Shown here: positions 1 through 7,318 of the stretch, piece after piece | How the letters are laid out: the number at the start of each line of letters is the position of its first letter | Numbering within the stretch: position 1 is the stretch's first letter | Source of the DNA: Clostridiales bacterium | GTDB lineage: Bacteria > Bacillota > Clostridia > Oscillospirales > Oscillospiraceae | Assembly: GCA_021201185.1 (NCBI GenBank) | Contig: JAJQFJ010000057.1 | Coordinates: forward strand, 1 to 52,306 | Length of the DNA stretch: 52,306 nucleotides | Direction: 5' to 3' | The notes under the pieces: generated by a model | The model's input: the letters and a program-made list of their open reading frames with translations, nothing else | Database searches by the model: none | What the model was told of the DNA's origin: nothing | Program-made: the position numbers and the translations under genes

Positions 1-150
1 GTAGAATTGGGGGCAGGCTCTGAACCTGACCCCAACATTTATTATAGAACCTTTTCGTTTTTGGGGCGGACGTGCCGCAGAGTAAGTAACTCTGCGAAAA
101 CGCACAGCGCCGGGCCTCCGCTGGCCGGGGACGCGAAAGGGGGGCTGCAT
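1..150. other. Non-coding lead-in with small hairpins
   Basis: I see no convincing gene before the PqqD-like protein. There is an imperfect hairpin at 10-33 (GGGGCAGG against CCTGACCCC) and a perfect one at 77-95 (GCAGAG, loop TAAGTAA, CTCTGC). These could be the 3' end of an upstream unit or a leader of this operon. The -10-like TATTAT near 40 has no good -35, so no promoter is claimed. Confidence 0.4.
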
Positions 151-420
151 TTGAAGGTGAGCAGGGACTTCATGCTTCGTGAGATCGCCGGTGAGTCTTT
201 ACTGGTTCCTGTAAACGAGGCTGCGGTCAACTTCCAGGGCATTATGAGCCTGAACGAGAGCGGAAGGCTCCTCTGGGACAGACTGCAGAAGGATACCACA
301 GAAGACGACCTGGTGTCAGCCCTTTTGGACGTGTACGACACCACGCCGGAGGTGGCGCGGCAGGACGTGGCCGTGTTCCTGGACCAGCTCCGGGAGCGGG
401 ACATCCTGCAGGAGGCATGA
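151..420 (+). CDS. PqqD-family peptide-carrier (RRE) protein
   Basis: An 89-residue protein of the PqqD (coenzyme PQQ synthesis D) fold. In RiPP pathways these small winged-helix proteins bind the leader of a precursor peptide and present it to a radical SAM enzyme. The family pattern is clear: the N-terminal MLREIAGESLLVPV strand, then NFQGIMSLNESGRLLW, then a helical C-terminal half with DLVSALLDVY. I chose the TTG at 151 because AAAGGGGGG lies about 6 nt upstream and the family normally has the preceding KVSRDF residues; an ATG at 172 is the alternative. It opens a same-strand run containing a candidate precursor peptide, a kinase-fold protein and a radical SAM/SPASM enzyme, which supports a leader-binding role. 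The family is well supported; the exact substrate is inferred. Confidence 0.85.
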   Translation: MKVSRDFMLREIAGESLLVPVNEAAVNFQGIMSLNESGRLLWDRLQKDTTEDDLVSALLDVYDTTPEVARQDVAVFLDQLRERDILQEA

Positions 421-447
421 GAGAGATGCGGCACAGACACACAGGCA

Positions 448-520
448 GCCGCTCCAGAGCGCCCAACAGGGGACGGAGCGGCCCGGAAAACCGTTCAATA
501 CCGGCACAGCCGGAATTGAA
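448..520 (+). other. Two hairpins in the leader of the large surface protein
   Basis: The 134-bp gap between the PqqD gene and the large surface protein holds two inverted repeats. One pairs GCCGCTCC (448-455) with GGAGCGGC (475-482). The other pairs TTCAAT-A-CCGGC (494-505) with GCCGG-A-ATTGAA (509-520) around a 3-nt loop. Neither is followed by a T-tract, so they look like mRNA-stabilising or processing structures rather than terminators. Confidence 0.4.
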
Positions 521-554
521 TAAAGCAGATTCTTCTAAGTAAGGAGGAAATAAA

Positions 555-3500
555 ATGCGAGGAAGACGATCCAAATTGCTTGCCTTAGCGTTGGTGATCG
601 CCATGTGCATGAGCATGACGACCACGGCGTATGCCTACCCGGGCAGCACCAGAAGCAGCGGCAGTAGCAGCAGCTCCTGGTGGAGCTCCTGGTGGAACAG
701 CCTGTGGGGAAGCAGCAGCGACACCGACGACGCCGACGACACCGCCGACGCCACGGAGGACACCGGCTCTGACGCCACCCTGACCGCGGTGGAGGACGAG
801 ACCACCGTGGAGGACAGCTCCGCCCTCCGGGCCAGCACCTACGCGCTGACCACCGCCAGCGACGACGGCATCAGCACCGTGGCCGACGAGGAAACCACCC
901 TGAAATACTTCGCGGTGACCATGTACGACTATGACACGGACACCATCAACGCCGCCATGCATCAGGCGGAGGTGGACGAGGCCCTGGCCGGGGATGGCAT
1001 CAGCACCCTGACCCAGTGGAACGGCCTGTATTTCAGCTATGGTAACCCCACTAATACCAACTATGTCAATGTTGTCTCGGACTACACCTATACCTATGAC
1101 CTGGACGAAGCGGATTACTATACCGCCTGGGCGCCAGTCTCTCTGGACGACGTTGACTCCAGCAGCACCTATGTCATCGTGGGCTATCGTGGCCAGGCGC
1201 TGACCGGCACCGCCAACAACATCACCGGCACCGCCACCGGCACCTCCGCCGGCGCGAACATCGACGAGGACAGCACGGTGATGAGTTCCGCCACCTCCTG
1301 GACGATCACCAAGACCAGCAGCGGCTATACCATCAGCGCCACCATCAACAGCAACACCCGCTACATGACGGTGGGCAACAACTCCGGTTCCACCAGCACC
1401 AGCTCCACCACCCTGACCATCAAGGAGACCAGCTATGGCGACAACAGCGTCTCCATCGGTGACAGCAGCGGTGAATACTGGCTAAACCAGAACGGCGGTT
1501 CCAGCGGTACCACTTATACAGGCTATAAAGCTTGGAACGGTGAGAGCGATGGCAATTACGACGACGGCAGCCGGTTCTACATCTACAAACTGGATACCGT
1601 TACCACCGGTACGGCTTCCACCGGCAGCCTGGGCTTTGCTGGATATAACTACTACACCGGCAACAGTGCGGTCACCGGTACTGGCAACTATCTCTACTCC
1701 GCCATCGCTTCCAGCTCTCTGGACAGCAGCGGAAACATCGTGTTCAACGACGCCAACAACGTTGCCAGCATGCTGTTCGACAGCAATTCCTCTGTCAAGA
1801 CCATCTACACCAACGTGGAGATGCCCTTTGTCTATGACAGCAGCAACAGCATGTACACCTTCGACTCCTCTCAGTACGGCGTGTATTTCAATGAGGACAG
1901 CACCCAGGGTTCCACCACCGCCCAGAGCAACGGCCGCCTGTACTGGACGGAGACCACCCAGAAGCTGGATAACGACAAGAAGAGCACGGTAGAAACGGTC
2001 TGGGCGCCCTATGATGCCAGAGAGAATGTCGGCTCCGGCCAGAACGGCTCCAGCTACTCCACCATGAACTACCACTTCGGTATGAAGGCCACCATCCCCT
2101 TCACCATGACCACCACCGGCAAGCTGAACGATGCAGACTCCTCTTCTAACGACATCGTGTTCTCCTTCTCCGGCGACGACGACGTGTGGGTCTATATTGA
2201 TGGCACAGAGGTCATCGACCTGGGCGGTATCAAAAACAGACTGAGCGCCACCATCAACTTCGCGACAAATACCGTGACGGTGACCGCCGCCGATAACGGC
2301 TATTCCGACACGGGCGCCATCGGCGACTCCAACACAAATACCACCACCAACCTGGTAGCCAACGGCTGGACCTATACCTCCAACGGCACGTCCTCCACCT
2401 ACACCCACGCCTTGTTTGACGACGACGACAGCACCGGCCTGATCAGCATGACCCGGGAGACCTTCGCGGCCTCCTCCAGCCATGAGCTGTCCGTCTTCTA
2501 CCTGGAGCGCGGCGCAGGTTCCTCCAACTGCAAGATCGAGTTCAACCTCCCGGTCTATGACTATGTGTCCGTGACCAAGAACATCACCCAGTCTGTCACC
2601 AGCGACGGGGAGATTTCCGACCTGACCGACGAGGAGCAGGCGGTCATCGACAGCGTGAGCTTCGGCTTCACCCTGTACCATGACGGCAACGTCGTCTCCG
2701 GCGCGACCTACTCCATCCTGAACGTGGACGGCCAGTCCGTGGGCACCGGCACCACCGACGCCAACGGCCACTTCACCCTCCAGAACGGCCAGACCGCCCG
2801 GTTCGTCACCCAGTTTGACAGCGACGACACCTGGTACGTGGTGGAGGACGAAAAGACGGGCTACAGCACCGATCCCGGCTGGAGCTACACCAGCACCGGG
2901 GCCAATGGGGCGACTACGACCACAGCGTACTCCGGCCTCACCAGTGACAAGGTTCACATCGTGGGCGGCAGCGAGTCCGAGGACTCCATCCACTTCACCT
3001 GCAACAACTACCTGAGCGTGACCATCCCCAACCCCGGCATCCTGACGGAGGACGAGGAGATCGTCATTGACTACGGCCTGTCCGTTGACATCGACGTGCT
3101 CTCCAACGACCTGTATCGTGCCGACACGGTGACGGTTTACGGCATTGAGGCTTACGACAGCTCCAAGACCTACGCTGGCGGCTCTGGCGACGATAACAGC
3201 GAGACTGCAAGCACCAGTGGTTTGAAAACCGTCACCGGAACCTACGGCACCGCCACCCTGAACTCCGACGGCACCATCACCTACCAGCTGACCAAGCAGA
3301 TGACCGGCGTGGAGGTCCTGGTCTACGAGGTGAAGCTGACCGGCTCTGATACCAACGCGGCTGGCAATACGACCTCCAAGACCGTCTACGGCACCGGCAA
3401 GGTCTACATCATCCCCGCCACCATCATGTACTACGAAGAGGACTTTGGCGGCCTGACGACTGATGATAGCGGCAAGGTGACCTCCGCGGGTGGATTCATC

Positions 3501-4880
3501 ACCTTCTCCACCGCCTCCGCGAACACCTCCGGCTGGAAGGTTGTGGGCAAGGCTGAGACCGACTCCCAGGAGCCCGGCGTGGTGGGCACTCTGACCGACA
3601 GCACCTACGGCTCCGACGTGGCCTACCTGAACGACGGTGAGGACAGCAACGGCTCCAGCCTGTATGTCGATACCTCCACCGGTTGGGCGTCCTTCACCTA
3701 TGACTTCACCGGCACCGGCACCACCGTGTTTGCCCGGACGACAAACAACTCGGGTGCTATCTCCGTGACCGTGAGGGACAGCAGTGGAAACCTGATTTAT
3801 GAGCTGATTCGCGATACCAGCTACAAGAACTGGGAGACCTATACGCCCAGCAGCACCAGCACCAACTACAGCACGCTATACAATATCCCGGTGTTCACCT
3901 GGACGGCCTCGGGTTACGGATATGACTACGGCACCTACAAGGTGACGGTGTCTATCTATAAGCCAACCTCGGGTAACGGATACGGCGGCGACTTCTGGCT
4001 GGACGGCATCCGCATCACCAACCCGCTGAGTGAGGACGACGCCTATGTGGGCATCGCCAACTCCGCCTATGCCACCGACGGCGAGAGCGGCATGACCTAT
4101 GTCACCCTGCGGAACAAGCTCCTGACCGAGTCCACCTATCTGAATTATACGGACAGTGAGGAGGGCGTGCTCACCTGGAGCGGCGACGGCTTCGTGGTGT
4201 TCACCGACACCGACGGCACCGTGGATACCGCCACTACCTACCAGAGCGACGGCCCCAAGGAAGAGGTTTACCTGTCCAAGGGCCAGAGCGTGACCTTCTC
4301 CCTGGCCAACTGGGACGCCGACAGCTATGACCTGTATCTGGGCATGAAGGCTCCCACCGGCTCCGGCACCGTCACCATCGGCAGCCATTCCGTCAGCGTG
4401 AACAACGCCACCGACTGCTACTATGAGATCAGCGACTACGGCACCATCTCTACGGCGACCGACGGGACGAAGGTGGTCACCTACACCATCACCGCCACCA
4501 GCGACGCCATCATCTCTCTGACCAACCTGAAGGTAACCGGCAATGCCAACTTTGTCATTGTGGCCCAGGGGGATGATGAGGTCAATGGTTTCACTGGCAG
4601 CGACGAGACCGGCGAAGAGCCCGGAACCGATGAGGACATCGTCGTTGAAGAGGCCGAAGCCGAGGAGACCGTCGAAGTCATCTCTGAGGAGGCGGAAGTG
4701 ACCGAGGAGGCCGCAGCCGTCGCCGAGACTGAGACCGAGGACGAAACCGACGAGACCGCCGCCCTCCCCGAGGAGAGTGAGACGGCCGCCGAGGAGCCGG
4801 TTGCGGAGACCGATGAGGCGGACGAGTCCGCCCAGGCCGACGCAGCCGTGGAAGAAACTGGAGAGGAGGCGGACGAATGA
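555..4880 (+). CDS. Very large secreted fibro-slime / Cna-B surface protein
   Basis: A 1441-residue exported protein. It starts at an ATG behind a perfect AAGGAGG site and has a signal peptide (residues 1-28, positive then hydrophobic, ending AYA). A Ser/Trp-rich and Asp-rich low-complexity stretch follows to about 100. Around residues 500-670 it has the fibro-slime/PA14-like signature FSFSGDDDVWVYIDGTEVID. At about 680-800 there is a Cna-B/SpaA-like beta domain (SFGFTLYHDGNVVSGATYS, then DANGHFTLQNGQTARF). At about 815-940 there is a cadherin-like fold with LSNDLYRADTVTV, then carbohydrate-binding-like beta regions to 1340 and a strongly acidic Glu-rich tail. There is no LPXTG sorting signal, C-terminal membrane helix or S-layer repeat, so anchoring is unexplained. 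The stop overlaps the ATG of the small Cys-rich peptide, which suggests translational coupling. Its function is unknown; adhesin or matrix protein is the best guess. Confidence 0.8.
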   Translation: MRGRRSKLLALALVIAMCMSMTTTAYAYPGSTRSSGSSSSSWWSSWWNSLWGSSSDTDDADDTADATEDTGSDATLTAVEDETTVEDSSALRASTYALTTASDDGISTVADEETTLKYFAVTMYDYDTDTINAAMHQAEVDEALAGDGISTLTQWNGLYFSYGNPTNTNYVNVVSDYTYTYDLDEADYYTAWAPVSLDDVDSSSTYVIVGYRGQALTGTANNITGTATGTSAGANIDEDSTVMSSATSWTITKTSSGYTISATINSNTRYMTVGNNSGSTSTSSTTLTIKETSYGDNSVSIGDSSGEYWLNQNGGSSGTTYTGYKAWNGESDGNYDDGSRFYIYKLDTVTTGTASTGSLGFAGYNYYTGNSAVTGTGNYLYSAIASSSLDSSGNIVFNDANNVASMLFDSNSSVKTIYTNVEMPFVYDSSNSMYTFDSSQYGVYFNEDSTQGSTTAQSNGRLYWTETTQKLDNDKKSTVETVWAPYDARENVGSGQNGSSYSTMNYHFGMKATIPFTMTTTGKLNDADSSSNDIVFSFSGDDDVWVYIDGTEVIDLGGIKNRLSATINFATNTVTVTAADNGYSDTGAIGDSNTNTTTNLVANGWTYTSNGTSSTYTHALFDDDDSTGLISMTRETFAASSSHELSVFYLERGAGSSNCKIEFNLPVYDYVSVTKNITQSVTSDGEISDLTDEEQAVIDSVSFGFTLYHDGNVVSGATYSILNVDGQSVGTGTTDANGHFTLQNGQTARFVTQFDSDDTWYVVEDEKTGYSTDPGWSYTSTGANGATTTTAYSGLTSDKVHIVGGSESEDSIHFTCNNYLSVTIPNPGILTEDEEIVIDYGLSVDIDVLSNDLYRADTVTVYGIEAYDSSKTYAGGSGDDNSETASTSGLKTVTGTYGTATLNSDGTITYQLTKQMTGVEVLVYEVKLTGSDTNAAGNTTSKTVYGTGKVYIIPATIMYYEEDFGGLTTDDSGKVTSAGGFITFSTASANTSGWKVVGKAETDSQEPGVVGTLTDSTYGSDVAYLNDGEDSNGSSLYVDTSTGWASFTYDFTGTGTTVFARTTNNSGAISVTVRDSSGNLIYELIRDTSYKNWETYTPSSTSTNYSTLYNIPVFTWTASGYGYDYGTYKVTVSIYKPTSGNGYGGDFWLDGIRITNPLSEDDAYVGIANSAYATDGESGMTYVTLRNKLLTESTYLNYTDSEEGVLTWSGDGFVVFTDTDGTVDTATTYQSDGPKEEVYLSKGQSVTFSLANWDADSYDLYLGMKAPTGSGTVTIGSHSVSVNNATDCYYEISDYGTISTATDGTKVVTYTITATSDAIISLTNLKVTGNANFVIVAQGDDEVNGFTGSDETGEEPGTDEDIVVEEAEAEETVEVISEEAEVTEEAAAVAETETEDETDETAALPEESETAAEEPVAETDEADESAQADAAVEETGEEADE

Positions 4881-5134
4881 AAAGACCTTACGTAGCGCCT
4901 CAGCTGGAAGTTGAGATGTACCTGCTGAGCACCTCTATCGCTTCAAATTGCGTTACTGTCGTGTATAACGGTCCGGTAATGGAGACGGCAGGCTATTACA
5001 CGGCTTGTAAAAGCTACCTGGATACCCTGGATGAAGATGAGCCGATGCCGACATCTGAGTACAACGTCAATTTCTATGACAGCAGCTGCTGTGACTGCTA
5101 CACCACCGGTTCCGGCAACTACTGGGCATCCTGA
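4877..5134 (+). CDS. Cys-rich 85-residue peptide, candidate modified-peptide precursor
   Basis: The ATG shares bases with the stop of the preceding surface-protein gene (ATGA overlap). The N-terminus KRPYVAPQLEVEMYLLST followed by SIASNC looks like a recognition leader. The remainder is rich in Tyr, Thr, Ser and Asp, with cysteines at 25, 44, 71, 72 and 74 and the ending CCDCYTTGSGNYWAS. There is no signal peptide or membrane segment. Its small size, the Cys cluster at the C-terminus and flanking genes for a PqqD-type leader binder, a kinase-fold protein and a radical SAM/SPASM enzyme together point to a RiPP precursor. A hairpin follows it at once. The role is inferred from context; it could instead be a small partner of the surface protein. 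Confidence 0.7.
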   Translation: MKRPYVAPQLEVEMYLLSTSIASNCVTVVYNGPVMETAGYYTACKSYLDTLDEDEPMPTSEYNVNFYDSSCCDCYTTGSGNYWAS

Positions 5135-5172
5135 GCAACACACCTGAGCCTGTACAGGTCACAAAACGGGCG

Positions 5173-5201
5173 GGAGGCCGGCAGGAGCACTGCCGGCCTC
5201 C
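5173..5201 (+). terminator. Hairpin after the candidate precursor (attenuator or processing site)
   Basis: A perfect 11-bp stem, GGAGGCCGGCA (5173-5183) with TGCCGGCCTCC (5191-5201), and a 7-nt loop. Only a weak TGTTGTG follows, so termination would be partial. It lies between the peptide gene and the kinase gene, where RiPP operons often lower expression of the enzymes relative to the precursor. Confidence 0.5.
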
Positions 5202-5220
5202 TGTTGTGAGGGGAGAGCGC

Positions 5221-6087
5221 ATGGAGAGTAAGCTGTGCCTGGGCGGGCTGCACCTCCGGTTCACGTCGGAGCGGCCCATCCGGGTGGGACACCAATTCGA
5301 TTCCTTTCTGGACGACCCGGAGGCGGCCCCCGACGTGACCGTCCCCTTTCTGTGGGACTGGTCGCAGAGCCGGACCGCCCAAACCCCCATGCTGGGGAAG
5401 GACCTGCAGCAGCACTATTACGCGGAGGACGGTCTGCGCTTCTGCCAGACCTGGGGCGGCCCCAAGGGCTATATCGCCAGCACCGTCTACACCCCGGACT
5501 TCCGCATGGTGAGGTGTTATGTCAATCAGGAGCCGTTCATCAACCCGTTGAACGACATGACCACCCTCATCCGCTATCTGCCCCTGCGGGAGATGTTCCA
5601 GCGGTTCGGGGTGCTGTTCCTCCATTCGTCCCAGGTGGAGACGGCGGGGAAGGGGATTCTGTTCTCCGCCCCCTCCGGCACGGGAAAGACCACCCAGGCC
5701 CATTTATGGCAGAAATTCCGGGGCGCGGAGCTGATCTGCAACGACCGGACGCTGGTCCGCAGGACGGAGGACGGCTGGCGCACCTATGGCTTCCCGGTGG
5801 ACGGCTCCGCCCCGGTGCGCAGCGGAAGGGTGCTGCCCCTGGGGGCGGTGGTGCTGCTGGAGCAGGCCCCGGTCAATGAGGTGGTCCACCTGTCCGGGGC
5901 AAAGGCGGTGGCCCATCTGATGGAGCAGATGGTCATCGACGTGTGGAGCCCGGAGGCCCGCACCCGGGGGGCGACGCTGGCAATGGCGCTGCTCGGGGAC
6001 GTGCCGGTGTGTCTGCTCCGCTGCACCCCGGATGAGGGGGCGGTGGAGTGTCTGGAGCGTTGGCTCCGTGAGCAGGGAGTGATTTGA
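5221..6087 (+). CDS. HPr-kinase/PEPCK-fold ATPase of the peptide locus
   Basis: A 288-residue protein with a P-loop SAPSGTGKTTQAHLW at about residues 149-163, the form found in HPr kinase-like and PEP-carboxykinase-fold proteins. It is followed by LICNDRTLVRR and YGFPVDGS, matching the nucleotide- and metal-binding loops of that group. The N-terminal 130 residues resemble no domain I can name. Proteins of this type recur in RiPP clusters next to PqqD and radical SAM genes, where they may phosphorylate the peptide or act as ATPases. I chose the ATG at 5221 because GAGGGGAG lies 5-6 nt upstream; a GTG at 5206 is possible. The radical SAM gene begins one base after its stop. Family certain, substrate unknown. 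Confidence 0.8.
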   Translation: MESKLCLGGLHLRFTSERPIRVGHQFDSFLDDPEAAPDVTVPFLWDWSQSRTAQTPMLGKDLQQHYYAEDGLRFCQTWGGPKGYIASTVYTPDFRMVRCYVNQEPFINPLNDMTTLIRYLPLREMFQRFGVLFLHSSQVETAGKGILFSAPSGTGKTTQAHLWQKFRGAELICNDRTLVRRTEDGWRTYGFPVDGSAPVRSGRVLPLGAVVLLEQAPVNEVVHLSGAKAVAHLMEQMVIDVWSPEARTRGATLAMALLGDVPVCLLRCTPDEGAVECLERWLREQGVI

Positions 6088-6088
6088 A

Positions 6089-7294
6089 ATGTCGGATATT
6101 CGGGATCGGCTGTGGGAGAAGGCCGGGCGGATGGGTGTGCCCATCATCGGCGTGTTTGAGCTTTTGCCCACCTGCAACCTCTCCTGCAAGATGTGCTATG
6201 TGCGCAAGAGCTGGGCGGAGGTCCAGCAGATGGGCGGCCTGCTGCCCAAGGAGCGGTGGCTGGAGCTGGCAAAGGAGTGCCGGGACCTGGGGATGCTCTA
6301 CCCCCTGATCACCGGCGGCGAGCCGTTCCTCCACCCGGAGCTGCGGGAGATCATGGCGGGGATGCTGGACATGGGGATGCAGGTGAGCCTGAACAGCAAC
6401 GGCACCCTCATCGACCGGGAGACCGCCGCCTGGCTGAACAAGCACCTGCCCGTCCGCATCAACATCACCCTCTACGGGGCCAGCGAGGAGACCTACCAGG
6501 CCCTCTGCGGCAACGGGGAGGCGTATCGCCGGGTGTGCAACGCCGTCCAATGGCTGCGGGAGTACCGGGTGCCCATCAAGTTCAACACCAGTCTGACCCC
6601 GTACAACGTGGCGGACCTGGAGAAGATGATGGAGTTCGCGAAGCAGGCGGAGGCCCCCATCCAGGTGGCCAGCTATATGTTCCCGCCGGTGCGCCGGGAC
6701 GCCAGCCAGATCGGCCACAACGACCGCATGACGCCGGAGGAGGCGGGTCTTGCCCGGGTAAAGGCGGACTACCTCCAGGCGGAGCCGGACTGGTTCCTGG
6801 GCCAGGCCCGGCGCTATTCCCGCTTCGTGCCCCTGGACCAGCTCCCGCCGGAGCAGCCCAACGGAGGCATGCGGATGCAGTGCCGGGCGGGATACTCCTC
6901 CCTGTGGATCGACTGGCAGGGGAACCTCTCCAACTGCGGGATGTACGGCTCTGTCACCCACCCCATCGGGGACCGGCCCCTGGCGGAGCTGTGGAACGAC
7001 CTGCGGGCGGAGACGAAGGCGGTGCGCTATCGTGCCCGCTGCACCACCTGCCCCAACCAGTGGCTCTGCCACTCCTGCATCGCCATGGTCTACAGCGAAT
7101 GTGGCACCGACGGCGGCGCGCCGGAGTATCTCTGCCGGATGGGGGAGGCGTCCTCCCGGTACTACCGGGAGTTCGCGGAAAAATACTACCCGAAGGAGGC
7201 CGCGGAGATCTTCTCAAAAGAGGCGATGTCCGGAGGCAGCACCCGGGACATGGCGCAGCCCGTCGGGGACAGCTGCGGCGTGGACGATTTTTAG
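6089..7294 (+). CDS. Radical SAM/SPASM peptide-modifying enzyme
   Basis: A 401-residue radical SAM enzyme. The 4Fe-4S/SAM site is the canonical CX3CX2C at Cys29, Cys33 and Cys36 (PTCNLSCKMCYV), followed by the GGEPFLHPEL glycine motif and LNSNGTLI of the TIM barrel. The C-terminal part has a SPASM cysteine set: MQCRAGYSS, then SNCGMYG, then CTTCPNQWLCHSC and a last YLCRMGEA. This would bind auxiliary Fe-S clusters, as in enzymes that make thioether, C-C or epimerised residues in peptides. It is one nucleotide downstream of the kinase gene, so the two are co-transcribed. The preceding 85-residue peptide with five Cys is the likely substrate (inference). The chemistry cannot be read from sequence. 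Confidence 0.88.
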   Translation: MSDIRDRLWEKAGRMGVPIIGVFELLPTCNLSCKMCYVRKSWAEVQQMGGLLPKERWLELAKECRDLGMLYPLITGGEPFLHPELREIMAGMLDMGMQVSLNSNGTLIDRETAAWLNKHLPVRINITLYGASEETYQALCGNGEAYRRVCNAVQWLREYRVPIKFNTSLTPYNVADLEKMMEFAKQAEAPIQVASYMFPPVRRDASQIGHNDRMTPEEAGLARVKADYLQAEPDWFLGQARRYSRFVPLDQLPPEQPNGGMRMQCRAGYSSLWIDWQGNLSNCGMYGSVTHPIGDRPLAELWNDLRAETKAVRYRARCTTCPNQWLCHSCIAMVYSECGTDGGAPEYLCRMGEASSRYYREFAEKYYPKEAAEIFSKEAMSGGSTRDMAQPVGDSCGVDDF

Positions 7295-7318
7295 AAAAAA
7301 AGAAGAAACGAGGTTCTC

